Below, one piece after another: positions 14,470 to 21,696 of a DNA stretch of 26,085 nucleotides. The notes under the pieces are model-generated. The model searched no databases. It saw only the letters and a list, made by a program, of their open reading frames with translations, and had not been told where the DNA came from. Origin of the DNA: a virus; IMG/VR virus record IMGVR_UViG_3300034284_001545, positions 1-26,085 of that record. One strand, written 5' to 3'. Position numbers and translations under genes: made by a program. Within the stretch, counting starts at the first letter, position 1. Every line of letters starts with the position of its first letter.

Positions 14470-14635
14470 AAAGAAAAGCAGTTTATTGTCTTCTGGTAAA
14501 ACTGGTACTTCAACTGGGTCTATGGAGTATAGCAAGGCATACTCTAAGAAAAGATATAAGCGGATGATGAAGGAAGAAAAAATGTGGCAATCACTTAATG
14601 GTCCAATTACTGTTAGGAAAATAGATAATGCATGA
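14462..14635 (+). CDS. 57-aa basic protein
   Basis: ATG 14462 overlaps the zinc-finger gene. The product starts MAKKKSSLLSSGKTGTSTGS and continues with a basic helix KKRYKRMMKEEKMW. The strong positive charge suggests nucleic-acid binding. No ribosome site is obvious, so translation is probably coupled. Longer upstream starts in this frame have no support. Function unknown. Confidence 0.6.
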   Translation: MAKKKSSLLSSGKTGTSTGSMEYSKAYSKKRYKRMMKEEKMWQSLNGPITVRKIDNA

Positions 14636-14789
14636 ACTAATGGATACAAACCTTACTTGGGATGATGGGGATATATGGAAGGGTTGGACATATAATCCTA
14701 CTGCTAATAGATACTACTTTGATGATATTGGGGATGAGTCTTTAGGTACCCTTTGGAATAGTGAATTCTTAATGCAAGCGTACATCTGA
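14628..14789 (+). CDS. 53-aa acidic protein
   Basis: ATG 14628 overlaps the previous gene by 8 nt, in the same tight chain. The product is acidic and aromatic: LTWDDGDIWKGWTYNPTANR, then YYFDDIGDESLGTLWNSEF. An in-frame ATG at 14640 is an alternative start. The next promoter's TGA is also this gene's stop codon. Function unknown. Confidence 0.55.
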   Translation: MHELMDTNLTWDDGDIWKGWTYNPTANRYYFDDIGDESLGTLWNSEFLMQAYI

Positions 14790-14795
14790 TATACT
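14787..14795 (+). promoter_or_regulatory. Extended -10 promoter before an oxygenase gene
   Basis: TGATATACT at 14787-14795; the start is expected near 14802, giving a leader of about 18 nt with GGAGGG before the TTG start at 14820. A TTG also lies exactly at 14802, but the ribosome site favours 14820. Confidence 0.6.
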
Positions 14796-14819
14796 TAATT
14801 ATTGATTCGGAGGGCAATT

Positions 14820-15401
14820 TTGAAATCTGCAATAATAAAAAATATTTTTTCTGATAAAGAGATAGCAGAAATAAAAGTTATTAAAGATAGCATAAAAAGT
14901 GTTAGCGTTAGTAAAAGATGGCCTGGCAGAGAAGTAAAACCACTGCCAACTCTTGACTTATTACCAGAAAAAATATTGCAGACTTTAACAGACATAGCCA
15001 TTTCTAATTATAAAAAACCTTTAAAAATTTATGCTGTTGCATTTGGAAAATATAGTAAAGAGTTTGGTGTTCCAAAATTGGGTCCACACTTGGACGAGGT
15101 TCCTTCGCAGTTTACCCTAGATTATCAGTTAGACGGGAACATTTCTTGGCCTTTAAGTATAGAAGGAAAAGAGTATGTTTTAAAAAATAACGAAGCGCTG
15201 GTGTTTGAAGGTGAAAATGTATTACATTGGCGCCCTAAAAGAGTATTTAATGATGGAGAATTTTTAGAATTGATGTGGTTTCAATTTAGAGAAGATGATC
15301 ATTGGTCATACTCCCATGAATTAAGACCAGACTATTCTGATTTTAAAAAAAAATTATTTAAAAAGCAAAGTGAGTGGAAAGGGGAATACGATGCAACATG
15401 A
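14820..15401 (+). CDS. Fe(II)/2OG oxygenase of the HxD...HWR type
   Basis: A 193-aa protein, start TTG 14820, six bases after GGAGG. The likely iron ligands are H90 and D92 (GPHLDEVP) and H136 (VLHWRPK), with R138 beside the distal His. The cupin-like strands between (FTLDYQLDG, YVLKNNEALVFEGENV) are what one expects of a jelly-roll oxygenase, but the P4H signature GGEIxFP is missing. It shares this layout with the gene at 16887, including DHWS after the core, so the two form a separate subfamily. Ends 11 nt inside the next oxygenase gene. Substrate unknown. Confidence 0.75.
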   Translation: MKSAIIKNIFSDKEIAEIKVIKDSIKSVSVSKRWPGREVKPLPTLDLLPEKILQTLTDIAISNYKKPLKIYAVAFGKYSKEFGVPKLGPHLDEVPSQFTLDYQLDGNISWPLSIEGKEYVLKNNEALVFEGENVLHWRPKRVFNDGEFLELMWFQFREDDHWSYSHELRPDYSDFKKKLFKKQSEWKGEYDAT

Positions 15402-16032
15402 AATTAAGGCTGCTGGAATGGTATATTATAAAAATGCTATAGAAAATACCGAAGAAGTAATTAGTTCTATTGAGTATATGCAAAATCAACTTGAAAAGGG
15501 TGTTTCAAGCGCTGCTATGCCATGGCATGAGTGGAATGGGTCTAATCCAGAAATAGAAAAATTTTGCATAAGGCACTTTATAACCGAGCCTAAAAATGTA
15601 CCTAAACTAGATCCCCTTTATTCTCATATCTCTTTTGTTTATGATAAAATTTTTGGTGGTATTGAAAAGGCATATACTCATTACTCAAAAGAGTTATACC
15701 CTCATGCATCTCAAAATATTAAGTCAACAGAAGGTCTGTTGAGTGTTTTAAAATATGGAACTACGGGATATTTGCCAGAACATCAAGATCAAGGTGTTAG
15801 TAGTAGAGTTTTGTCTACAGTTGCCTATTTAAATGACAGTTATGTTGGTGGAGAAATTTATTTTCCACAAATAGATGTTGAAATTAAACCAGAGGCTGGA
15901 AGCATTATATTTTTCCCATCAAATTTTGTTTTTACTCACACGGTAAAACCTATTGAAAAAGGTTTTAGGTATGCAATACCTCAGTGGTATCATAGTTTAA
16001 AAAAACCACGGATGTCGACTGGAGAAGTGTAA
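15391..16032 (+). CDS. Prolyl-4-hydroxylase-like Fe(II)/2OG oxygenase
   Basis: A 213-aa protein; ATG 15391 follows AAAGGGGAA. Iron ligands H131 and D133 (PEHQDQG) and H183 (FTHTVKP), 2OG-binding R193 (GFRYAIPQW), and the P4H strand YVGGEIYFPQI (about 151-161) are all present. An N-terminal region of about 110 residues, rich in aromatic residues, is probably substrate-binding. Translationally linked to the different-type oxygenase before it and to a zinc-ribbon gene after it (TAATG). Confidence 0.88.
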   Translation: MQHEIKAAGMVYYKNAIENTEEVISSIEYMQNQLEKGVSSAAMPWHEWNGSNPEIEKFCIRHFITEPKNVPKLDPLYSHISFVYDKIFGGIEKAYTHYSKELYPHASQNIKSTEGLLSVLKYGTTGYLPEHQDQGVSSRVLSTVAYLNDSYVGGEIYFPQIDVEIKPEAGSIIFFPSNFVFTHTVKPIEKGFRYAIPQWYHSLKKPRMSTGEV

Positions 16033-16214
16033 TGCCTGCTTATGAATATGATTGCATGCCGTGTGGAGAAAGATATGTAAAAGTTCGGGCAATGTCAGAA
16101 ACAGATCCAGGATATAAATGTGATAAATGCAACCAATCTCTTGTTCGTGTTTACTCTAGTATTGGAGTAACATTTAACGGGAATGGATTTTATAGAACAG
16201 ACAACAGAAAATAA
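16032..16214 (+). CDS. FmdB-type zinc ribbon protein
   Basis: A 60-aa protein starting MPAYEYDCMPCGERYVKVRA, with a second pair CDKC at about residues 33-36. Two CxxC pairs and the PxYEYxCxxCG start are typical of FmdB-family regulatory zinc ribbons. The family is thought to act in transcription or protein contacts; the precise role here is unknown. Confidence 0.85.
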   Translation: MPAYEYDCMPCGERYVKVRAMSETDPGYKCDKCNQSLVRVYSSIGVTFNGNGFYRTDNRK

Positions 16215-16218
16215 TTGC

Positions 16219-16247
16219 TTGACAATGTTTTAATACTATAGTATAAT
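16219..16247 (+). promoter_or_regulatory. Consensus sigma-70 promoter, leaderless
   Basis: TTGACA (16219-16224), 17-bp spacer, TATAAT (16242-16247), six bases, ATG at 16254. This is a consensus promoter with the start predicted at the A of the ATG. The 12-bp palindrome ATACTATAGTAT (16233-16244) overlaps the -10 box and may be an operator. Confidence 0.85.
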
Positions 16248-16253
16248 TAACGT

Positions 16254-16508
16254 ATGGACTCTTTAACTTTAAATACAAATTCTGAGGCAGAACTTAATTC
16301 TACGCATAGGTGTGACCAGTGTGGGGCAAGAGCGTTAGTTCTAGTAAAAGGAAAAGTTGCAGACTTAATGTTTTGCTCCCATCATTATAATAAGATCATG
16401 GATAATGCTATTGGTTATGATAAAATGATGAAATTTGCTATTGAAATTTTAGACAAAAGGTATGTGCTTGAGACAAAAGAAGATTTAGAAGAAGCAATAA
16501 AAAGATAA
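16254..16508 (+). CDS. Small CxxC...CxxH protein, DUF7455-like
   Basis: An 84-aa protein with HRCDQCGARALVLV (about 18-31) and LMFCSHHYNKI (about 38-48). The CDxCGAxA plus LxFCxHH pattern is that of small actinobacterial zinc proteins (DUF7455). It is expressed leaderless from a consensus promoter, so it is probably an abundant or early protein. A second half with no clear domain is added behind the zinc part. Function unknown. Confidence 0.75.
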   Translation: MDSLTLNTNSEAELNSTHRCDQCGARALVLVKGKVADLMFCSHHYNKIMDNAIGYDKMMKFAIEILDKRYVLETKEDLEEAIKR

Positions 16509-16849
16509 TGAACAAAAACAATGATGAGATTGTCAAAGAAATGATAGAGGCTGGAGCGCTTGAACTTGAAGGAATAGATGCAGAAAGTGGAGAATTTTTA
16601 TATAAAATTACAGATAAAATGAAAGATATAAATAAAGCCCTTTATGACGAACACTTAAATATGATTTATGCAGACACAATGTATTTTTGGGAAAGAGGAT
16701 TTTTAGATATTAGTGATTTTAGTAGTTCAAACCCAATGATTTCTCTTACCTCTAAGGCTTTTGATGTCCAAGCCATATCGGAATTATCGCTAGAAAAAGC
16801 AGAACTTTTTATTAAAATAAGAAATGCTTTAAAAAAAAGTAAAAGATAA
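16508..16849 (+). CDS. Hypothetical acidic phage protein
   Basis: A 113-aa acidic, helical protein that starts in a TAATG overlap with the DUF7455-like gene. It begins with a short charged region (NNDEIVKEMIEAGALELEG) and contains an aromatic stretch, MYFWERGFLDISDF, near residues 57-70. No motif identifies it. Confidence 0.75.
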   Translation: MNKNNDEIVKEMIEAGALELEGIDAESGEFLYKITDKMKDINKALYDEHLNMIYADTMYFWERGFLDISDFSSSNPMISLTSKAFDVQAISELSLEKAELFIKIRNALKKSKR

Positions 16850-16886
16850 TACAGTATTAATGTGTTTATTTTAAAAAGAAACAATT

Positions 16887-17462
16887 ATGTATAAATTTAT
16901 TGAAAACGTTTTTTCAAAAACAGAAATTGATTATTTAAAAGATATTGTTAAAGAAAAAGAAACTATAAAACTTTACAATATTCGCCCAGATACTGGAAGA
17001 CTTGCTATTGACCTGGGCTTAATAAAACCAGAAATAATTGCCAAGGTGCAAGGAATTATTCAAAATATTTATGGCAAAGATTATAAAATTAAAGATGTTG
17101 GATTTCAAAGATACAAATTAGAGTATGGCTTTCCAAATTTACGGCCACATGTAGATGATCAACAATGTCAGGTTGTATTTGACTATCAGGTTGAGTCAAA
17201 TAAAAAATGGGATGTTGTTGTTGAGGGGAATTCTATAGGGTTAAATGATAACGATGCTGTTGTTTTTGAAGGAGAAATAGATGTTCATTGGAGAAATCCA
17301 GTGCATTTTAAATTAAATGAGTATGTATCAATGATTAATTTTAATGCCGTTAATCGGGATCATTGGAGCAATTTTACAAAAACAGACCCCATCAGTCCAG
17401 AAAAAAGACAAGATATGATGATAAAGATCAAAGACAAATGGGAAAATCATTATCCTTTTTAA
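16887..17462 (+). CDS. Fe(II)/2OG oxygenase of the HxD...HWR type
   Basis: A 191-aa protein related to the one at 14820. Iron ligands H88 and D90 (LRPHVDDQ) and H134 (DVHWRNP), with R136 next to the distal His; core strands CQVVFDYQVE and NDNDAVVFEGE match ALVFEGE of the paralogue, and both continue with a DHWS segment. No GGE strand. The upstream region (AAAAAGAAACAATT) has only a weak ribosome site. Substrate unknown. Confidence 0.75.
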   Translation: MYKFIENVFSKTEIDYLKDIVKEKETIKLYNIRPDTGRLAIDLGLIKPEIIAKVQGIIQNIYGKDYKIKDVGFQRYKLEYGFPNLRPHVDDQQCQVVFDYQVESNKKWDVVVEGNSIGLNDNDAVVFEGEIDVHWRNPVHFKLNEYVSMINFNAVNRDHWSNFTKTDPISPEKRQDMMIKIKDKWENHYPF

Positions 17463-17500
17463 GTTTTAAGACTTTAAGCAGCGTACTAACTCTAAATTAA

Positions 17501-17509
17501 TGATATACT
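17501..17509 (+). promoter_or_regulatory. Leaderless extended -10 promoter
   Basis: TGATATACT at 17501-17509, six bases, then ATG 17516. Start expected at the A of the ATG. Confidence 0.7.
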
Positions 17510-17515
17510 GTAATT

Positions 17516-18016
17516 ATGTCAAATCTTAAAGAAGGCGACTTTGTTATGGGATCAACATCCGAAGGAACTATTCACGGAGTTATAGAGCATATTATGATTG
17601 AGGGTGGAGTTTATGGAGTTCCTGGAACAGAGTATGCTATACAATCAATGCCGCCAGAAAATCCAGCCATGGCCGTTAGAGTTTACAAAAAAGAAAGCGG
17701 GGTGTGGAAGCCAACAGCGTATAGTATTGGTATGATGTACAAAGATGCACAAATTGTAGATATAAATAATCCTGGCATGAGTGATGATTCAGAAGAAGAT
17801 GATATGGAAGAAATGGATAAGTTTGATGGTTGCTGCCCAGAAGAAGATATTAAAAAGAAAGCGCCATGTTGGAAAGGATATGTCCAGCGTGGGATGAAGC
17901 CAGGAAAAAATGGAAAACCAGTTCCCAATTGTGTTCCTGTTGCTAAAGCACTTTTTAGTGAATTTGGAAAAGACTATACAAAATCTAAAACTACTAGATA
18001 TACATTGGAAGAATAG
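17516..18016 (+). CDS. Phage protein with CWKGY...GMK...PNCVP motif
   Basis: A 166-aa protein. The N-terminal half (about 1-85) is a beta-rich domain, KEGDFVMGSTSEGTIHGVIE and later SMPPENPAMAVRVYKK, of a kind I recall beside or inside phage head and protease proteins. An acidic stretch (SDDSEEDDMEEMD) links it to CWKGYVQRGMKPGKNGKPVP-NCVP, a short motif seen at the ends of other phage proteins. Four Cys could bind a metal. It is transcribed leaderless. Function unknown; virion or packaging roles are possible. Confidence 0.8.
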   Translation: MSNLKEGDFVMGSTSEGTIHGVIEHIMIEGGVYGVPGTEYAIQSMPPENPAMAVRVYKKESGVWKPTAYSIGMMYKDAQIVDINNPGMSDDSEEDDMEEMDKFDGCCPEEDIKKKAPCWKGYVQRGMKPGKNGKPVPNCVPVAKALFSEFGKDYTKSKTTRYTLEE

Positions 18017-18019
18017 ATT

Positions 18020-18172
18020 ATGTCTTCTGGTAAATATAATAGACACGATGGTTTTAATCCTGTTCAAATCAAAGATGGAAAAGTTGTTAGACTTCGTAAA
18101 GATGGAACAATCAAGGCAGTATTAGGAGAAATGGGCAAAGATGGCAAAGCAAAAAAACCTCGAATCAACTAA
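18020..18172 (+). CDS. 50-aa basic protein
   Basis: ATG 18020 lies 3 nt after the previous stop; the gene ends at TAA 18170-18172. The product begins MSSGKYNRHDGFNPVQIKDG and has repeated KDG turns (IKDGKVV, RKDGTIK, GKDGKAK), suggesting a small beta structure, and a basic tail. Ribosome site weak (GGAAG). Function unknown. Confidence 0.55.
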   Translation: MSSGKYNRHDGFNPVQIKDGKVVRLRKDGTIKAVLGEMGKDGKAKKPRIN

Positions 18173-18212
18173 AAAAACTTTAATAAAAACACTTGGTAGA
18201 AAAATCAAATAA
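18141..18212 (+). CDS. Possible 23-aa basic peptide nested in the preceding gene
   Basis: ATG 18141 opens a frame overlapping the 50-aa gene in another frame and stopping at 18210-18212, one base before the next ATG. It encodes MAKQKNLESTKKTLIKTLGR-KIK. AGGAGA lies about 11 bases upstream, a long spacing. The position fits a coupling peptide but chance is possible. Confidence 0.3.
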   Translation: MAKQKNLESTKKTLIKTLGRKIK

Positions 18213-18213
18213 T

Positions 18214-18807
18214 ATGTCTCAAATTACCAAAGAATCTATAATCTTTGCTAAAAAAAATAACAAAGTTTTATTATGTCCAAATTTTTGGGAACAAGTTCCT
18301 AGTTGGTCAGATGTTTTTGATATTTTTAAGTTAGCAAATAAAAAAAATAGCGTTCATTTTAATTCTTTTGGCACCTGTACTATTGATAAATCAGAACAAT
18401 ATTCAGATATTTTTGATAATTTTATAGATAAACTTTCTTTGATTCACCCTGGAAAAAAAATAGCAGTTTTTTCAATTATTCATTTTATAACTAAACATGA
18501 TAATACTATTAAAGACGAAATAGCCAAAATTTTTAAAGAAGATTTTATTAATACAAACCCACACCCTATGCCAAACCCCTTACCTCCAAAAGAAGCATTC
18601 GCTGCCACAATTCACTCTGATGCCGTTGATGGATTTTTTACTCAATTTTCAGGATCAACCTTATGGAGAATATATGATAACAATAATTTAGAGCAAGAAC
18701 ATCACATGTTAAACTCTGGTGATCTTATTTTTATTCCAAAAAACCTAAAGCATAGCGTAGAATCTTTGTGCCCAAGAAATGCAATATCGATATCATTTTC
18801 TGACTAA
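18214..18807 (+). CDS. JmjC/cupin-type Fe(II)/2OG oxygenase
   Basis: A 197-aa protein with the layout of small JmjC or cupin-8 hydroxylases: iron ligands H134 and D136 (TIHSDAVDGFFTQFSG), H180 (LKHSVESL), and STLWRIYD and SGDLIFIPKN between them. R188 may bind 2OG. It is a clear relative of the gene at 24992 (HSD...WRIYD...GD-I-Y/F-x-P-K). An N-terminal helical part of about 120 residues precedes the core. Start ATG 18214 is one base after the nested peptide stop; a TTG seven codons upstream is an alternative. Confidence 0.8.
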   Translation: MSQITKESIIFAKKNNKVLLCPNFWEQVPSWSDVFDIFKLANKKNSVHFNSFGTCTIDKSEQYSDIFDNFIDKLSLIHPGKKIAVFSIIHFITKHDNTIKDEIAKIFKEDFINTNPHPMPNPLPPKEAFAATIHSDAVDGFFTQFSGSTLWRIYDNNNLEQEHHMLNSGDLIFIPKNLKHSVESLCPRNAISISFSD

Positions 18808-18808
18808 A

Positions 18809-18817
18809 TGATATACT
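18809..18817 (+). promoter_or_regulatory. Extended -10 promoter, near-leaderless
   Basis: TGATATACT at 18809-18817; nine bases to ATG 18827. The expected start near 18824 would leave only about three leader bases. Confidence 0.6.
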
Positions 18818-18826
18818 AGTAGTATT

Positions 18827-19288
18827 ATGGAATACGCTGTGGTTGTGGGCTTGACATCTATTGTCTTTTGCTTTATAATATATGTAAGGGTTAAAATTAA
18901 TAAGATTCTAACAAAAGACAAAACTTTTGGGGGAATTAGGCATAGACAAAGCACTTTGCATAATGCCGTTAAACTAATTTTACCAACTAATGAAGACATA
19001 ATTAAAAACATAATTATGAACAAGGAGAGGTCACCACAAACAAAGCAGTCTAATCAAAAGTACAATCCAGAACGTATTAAAGTTGTTGTTATTAGCAACA
19101 AAGCCTATTGGATTCAAGACAATAAGTTTTATGAAACAACAGTAACTGATAGTGGAGAAATAGATCAATCACTAGCAAAACCAGTTAATACAGATAATAT
19201 GGACACAGGAGAAATTGATAAATTGATGAAAATTGTTGATGACTTAAGGAGCATAGAAGACAATGATGGTAGTGATACAGGGAACTAA
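18827..19288 (+). CDS. Membrane-anchored phage protein of unknown function
   Basis: A 153-aa protein with one N-terminal membrane helix (EYAVVVGLTSIVFCFIIYV, residues 2-20) followed by basic residues, so the bulk is probably cytoplasmic. The C-terminal region has KAYWIQDNKFYETTVTDSGE and VNTDNMDTGEIDKLM, a pattern I recall from small proteins of actinobacterial phages. Its end overlaps the next gene by 26 nt. No enzymatic motif. Confidence 0.75.
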   Translation: MEYAVVVGLTSIVFCFIIYVRVKINKILTKDKTFGGIRHRQSTLHNAVKLILPTNEDIIKNIIMNKERSPQTKQSNQKYNPERIKVVVISNKAYWIQDNKFYETTVTDSGEIDQSLAKPVNTDNMDTGEIDKLMKIVDDLRSIEDNDGSDTGN

Positions 19289-19619
19289 CGAGTTTAAAGA
19301 GTACTCGGTTTTTTTGCGTGCCATGGGGGTTGTTTTATCTAACATGAAGCCAGAAGACAAAGAGTTAGCCCTTTACGTTGTAGGATCTAGAAATAGCAAA
19401 ATACAAGAATTTGCTATGGAGTTTTGCAATCTTTCTGAAAGGGGAATGAAAGGAAGAGGCAAAAAGATTCAGATGCATCAAACAACAGATTCTTGGGTTA
19501 GTACATATTTGTCACAAATGAATTATTTTGCATTTTTTAGCAACACAAGACAACCAATATCGGTATTGGCAAAAAAAGCCAAAGACCAAGGAGTAGAACT
19601 GGGAACATTCCAGTACTAA
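19263..19619 (+). CDS. Hypothetical phage protein, possibly Rossmann-like
   Basis: A 118-aa protein. ATG 19263 or the in-frame ATG 19266 both fit; ribosome site weak. Conserved-looking blocks are VIQGTNEFKEYSVFLRAMG near the start, FCNLSERGMKGRGKKI in the middle and MNYFAFFSN near residue 85. The alternating strand-helix order suggests a small nucleotide-binding-like fold, which is a guess. Similar proteins occur in actinobacterial phages without known function. Confidence 0.75.
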   Translation: MMVVIQGTNEFKEYSVFLRAMGVVLSNMKPEDKELALYVVGSRNSKIQEFAMEFCNLSERGMKGRGKKIQMHQTTDSWVSTYLSQMNYFAFFSNTRQPISVLAKKAKDQGVELGTFQY

Positions 19620-19628
19620 AGGAGAGAT

Positions 19629-19844
19629 ATGTTAATTAAAAAACTAGAAGAAGCCGAACAAATTGTTAAATCTAATAAAGATTTAAGATGGTTTGGCTGG
19701 GATATAATTTCAAGAGAAATTACAATTAATGGATTTAGTCACAAGTCTGGATCATTTCTTAATAATCGTTGGGGCATTGATAGGCGCTATCCAATAACAG
19801 AAAAAGGTTGGTACTTGCCAAACAATTTAGGAGCAAAAAAATGA
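19629..19844 (+). CDS. Hypothetical small phage protein
   Basis: A 71-aa protein with a strong site (AAAGGAGAG) before ATG 19629. Features are a helix LEEAEQIVKSN, then LRWFGWDIISRE and a C-terminal RRYPITEKGWYLPNNL. The W-rich middle and YPxTExGWxxPxxL end are shared with short proteins I recall from actinobacterial phages. Stop overlaps the next ATG (ATGA). Confidence 0.78.
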   Translation: MLIKKLEEAEQIVKSNKDLRWFGWDIISREITINGFSHKSGSFLNNRWGIDRRYPITEKGWYLPNNLGAKK

Positions 19845-20575
19845 TAAATTACCAACCGTATCAAAACTATTTTGATGTTTTAGGAAAAAATAAAGATAAC
19901 ATTGTCATAATTAATAATTTTATTAATGATGAAGATTTGTTAGCCATTAATAATTATCTTGATTTGTACAAAGATAATGATGAGTTTATAGGTGGAAAAG
20001 ATTTAAGACAAGAAAAGGTCAAAGAAGAAAATCCCGCAGTTGCAGAAATTCTTGATAAATATGAGAAAAAAATATATGAAAAAGTTTACGAACTTTTTAC
20101 TGAAAAATATCAAATTCCTGTTATTAGAAAGCCAGTTAATCCTACACATTTTGTTAAGTGGGTTCCTGGAATGAACTCTAAACTGCATTGTGATTGTGAA
20201 AAACCAGATGGAACTCCAGCGCTTGCTGCAGATTTTTACACTTATAATGTGTCAGTTTTGATGTACCCAAATGATGAATATGTTGGAGGAGAAATTACTT
20301 TTCCAGACTATGATTTAACTTTAAAGCCAAAACCAGGAGACATGATTCTTTTTCCAGGAAACAATTCATATAAGCATACCGTACAAACAGTAGAAAGTGG
20401 AAGAAGGTACACTATGCCTTCTTGGTATAGTTTTGATGTTAACGAGCCAGTAAGTAAACAAAATAAAGAATATTCATATAAAGATTCTGTTCAACTTTGG
20501 GAAGGCTTACCAGATTTTGATAAGATAGATCCACTTGGAATTGAGACTAGAGAAAATTATAATGAAAGATTATAA
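19841..20575 (+). CDS. Prolyl-4-hydroxylase-like Fe(II)/2OG oxygenase
   Basis: A 244-aa protein; ATG 19841 has TAGGAG at a proper distance. Iron ligands H116 and D118 (KLHCDCEKP), H179 (YKHTVQTV) and 2OG-binding R188/R189 (SGRRYTMPSW). The P4H strand is YVGGEITFPDYD (about 147-158), with PGDMILFPGN before the distal His. The Cys next to the iron ligands (C117, C119) are unusual. Longest of the P4H-like set, with an extra C-terminal tail after residue 200. Overlaps the WhiB-like gene. Confidence 0.9.
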   Translation: MINYQPYQNYFDVLGKNKDNIVIINNFINDEDLLAINNYLDLYKDNDEFIGGKDLRQEKVKEENPAVAEILDKYEKKIYEKVYELFTEKYQIPVIRKPVNPTHFVKWVPGMNSKLHCDCEKPDGTPALAADFYTYNVSVLMYPNDEYVGGEITFPDYDLTLKPKPGDMILFPGNNSYKHTVQTVESGRRYTMPSWYSFDVNEPVSKQNKEYSYKDSVQLWEGLPDFDKIDPLGIETRENYNERL

Positions 20576-20855
20576 ATGGAAAGACTCTGCTTTATGTTTA
20601 GGGCAGCCAACTTCTGCTTTTTTTGAACAATACGAAGAAGGCAGTTTGGATTATAAAAATGGCATAGATCAATTTTGTTTAAATTGTCCAGTATTAAAAA
20701 AATGCTTTGCCGTTGGAGTATCTGGAAAGGAATATGGTCTTTGGGGTGGAATATATTTAGAAGAAGGGGAGCCGTCAAAAGAGTTTAATTCTCACAAAAC
20801 AAAAGAAAAATGGTCGACTCACTGGAAAGCATTAACAATGGATAAAGAGTTATAG
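20562..20855 (+). CDS. WhiB-family Fe-S transcription factor
   Basis: A 97-aa protein with the four WhiB cysteines: C12 (SALCLGQ), C39 and C42 (FCLNC) and C48 (KKCFAVG), which hold a [4Fe-4S] cluster, followed by the G-x-W-G-G turn YGLWGGIYLEE. WhiB proteins are restricted to actinobacteria and their phages, where they bind the main sigma factor and modulate promoters; the phage copy may switch host or phage genes and may sense O2 or NO. The start overlaps the oxygenase gene by 14 nt. No basic DNA-binding tail of standard type, though the end is Lys-rich. Confidence 0.9.
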   Translation: MKDYKWKDSALCLGQPTSAFFEQYEEGSLDYKNGIDQFCLNCPVLKKCFAVGVSGKEYGLWGGIYLEEGEPSKEFNSHKTKEKWSTHWKALTMDKEL

Positions 20856-21085
20856 TGTATACAGACAGTATGCGTAGAGCCTTTAGGTCTATCAGAGCCC
20901 CTAAAAATTTTAGTGTTGATCTTGTAGACAATGAACATTTTTTAGTTGTTCGAGCAGACGAAGTGGCTTTTGTAAAATTAGGACATGATGATAAAATAGA
21001 AGCAGTTCAATATATGATAAAAGTTAAAAAAGCATTAGAAGAAAATGGGGCCATTGTTTTATTAACTAGAAAAGCCATAAAATAA
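20855..21085 (+). CDS. Hypothetical small phage protein
   Basis: A 76-aa protein starting GTG 20855 on the last base of the WhiB stop; ATG 20870 is an alternative. It begins with basic RRAFRSIRAPKNFSV, then VDNEHFLVVRADE and a C-terminal helix with AVQYMIKVKKALEENGA. The pattern is familiar from actinobacterial phages. Function unknown. Confidence 0.75.
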   Translation: MYTDSMRRAFRSIRAPKNFSVDLVDNEHFLVVRADEVAFVKLGHDDKIEAVQYMIKVKKALEENGAIVLLTRKAIK

Positions 21086-21086
21086 T

Positions 21087-21671
21087 ATGGAATACTTTAT
21101 TAATAATGTGCCAGTCGGGGTAGATCCAAAAAACTTTATCAGAGATGAAAAATATACGAATAACTCTTTTAATCTTGGTAAAAATGCAATATACACAATA
21201 AATAATTTCTTATCTACAGATATTTGTAAATACTTAGTTTTAGAAACAAACAAAATAAAAAAAGAAAACAATGGCTTATTTTGGGATGATTCTATTTACA
21301 GTAATAAAATTATAGCAGATACCATTCTAAATATTATTCCTGATATTAAAGATAGGGTAGAAAAGTTATACAAAATAAAAGTAAAACCTAAAATTGATCC
21401 ACATGTTATGAAGTGGGAAACAGATACATCTATGGATATTCATGTAGATGATTTATCTTATAAAACATCTAAGAATCACATATCAACAATAATATATTTA
21501 AATAAAGGGTATAAAGGTGGTGAAATATTTTTTTCACAACAGAATTTATCTGTTAGTCCCAAAGTAGGAGATTTGTTAATTTTTCCAGGTAATTTAAATT
21601 ATCCTCACGAAGTAAAAAAAATTACAACTGGGGCTAGATATACTTTGCCAACTTGGTTTAAATATGTATGA
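21087..21671 (+). CDS. Prolyl-4-hydroxylase-like Fe(II)/2OG oxygenase
   Basis: A 194-aa protein. Iron ligands H119 and D121 (DIHVDDLS), H174 (YPHEVKKI), R184 (GARYTLPTW); P4H strand YKGGEIFFSQQ (about 142-152) and GDLLIFPGN. The N-terminal INNFLS resembles the start of the domain in the other members. It follows the preceding gene by one base, so is co-translated. Another substrate specificity from its relatives is likely given low identity outside the core. Confidence 0.88.
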   Translation: MEYFINNVPVGVDPKNFIRDEKYTNNSFNLGKNAIYTINNFLSTDICKYLVLETNKIKKENNGLFWDDSIYSNKIIADTILNIIPDIKDRVEKLYKIKVKPKIDPHVMKWETDTSMDIHVDDLSYKTSKNHISTIIYLNKGYKGGEIFFSQQNLSVSPKVGDLLIFPGNLNYPHEVKKITTGARYTLPTWFKYV

Positions 21672-21677
21672 TATTAT
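21669..21677 (+). promoter_or_regulatory. Possible extended -10 promoter
   Basis: TGATATTAT at 21669-21677 overlaps the end of the oxygenase gene; the leader to ATG 21697 carries TGGAGA. Less perfect than the other boxes. Confidence 0.4.
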
Positions 21678-21696
21678 ATAAGACTGGAGATTAAAT

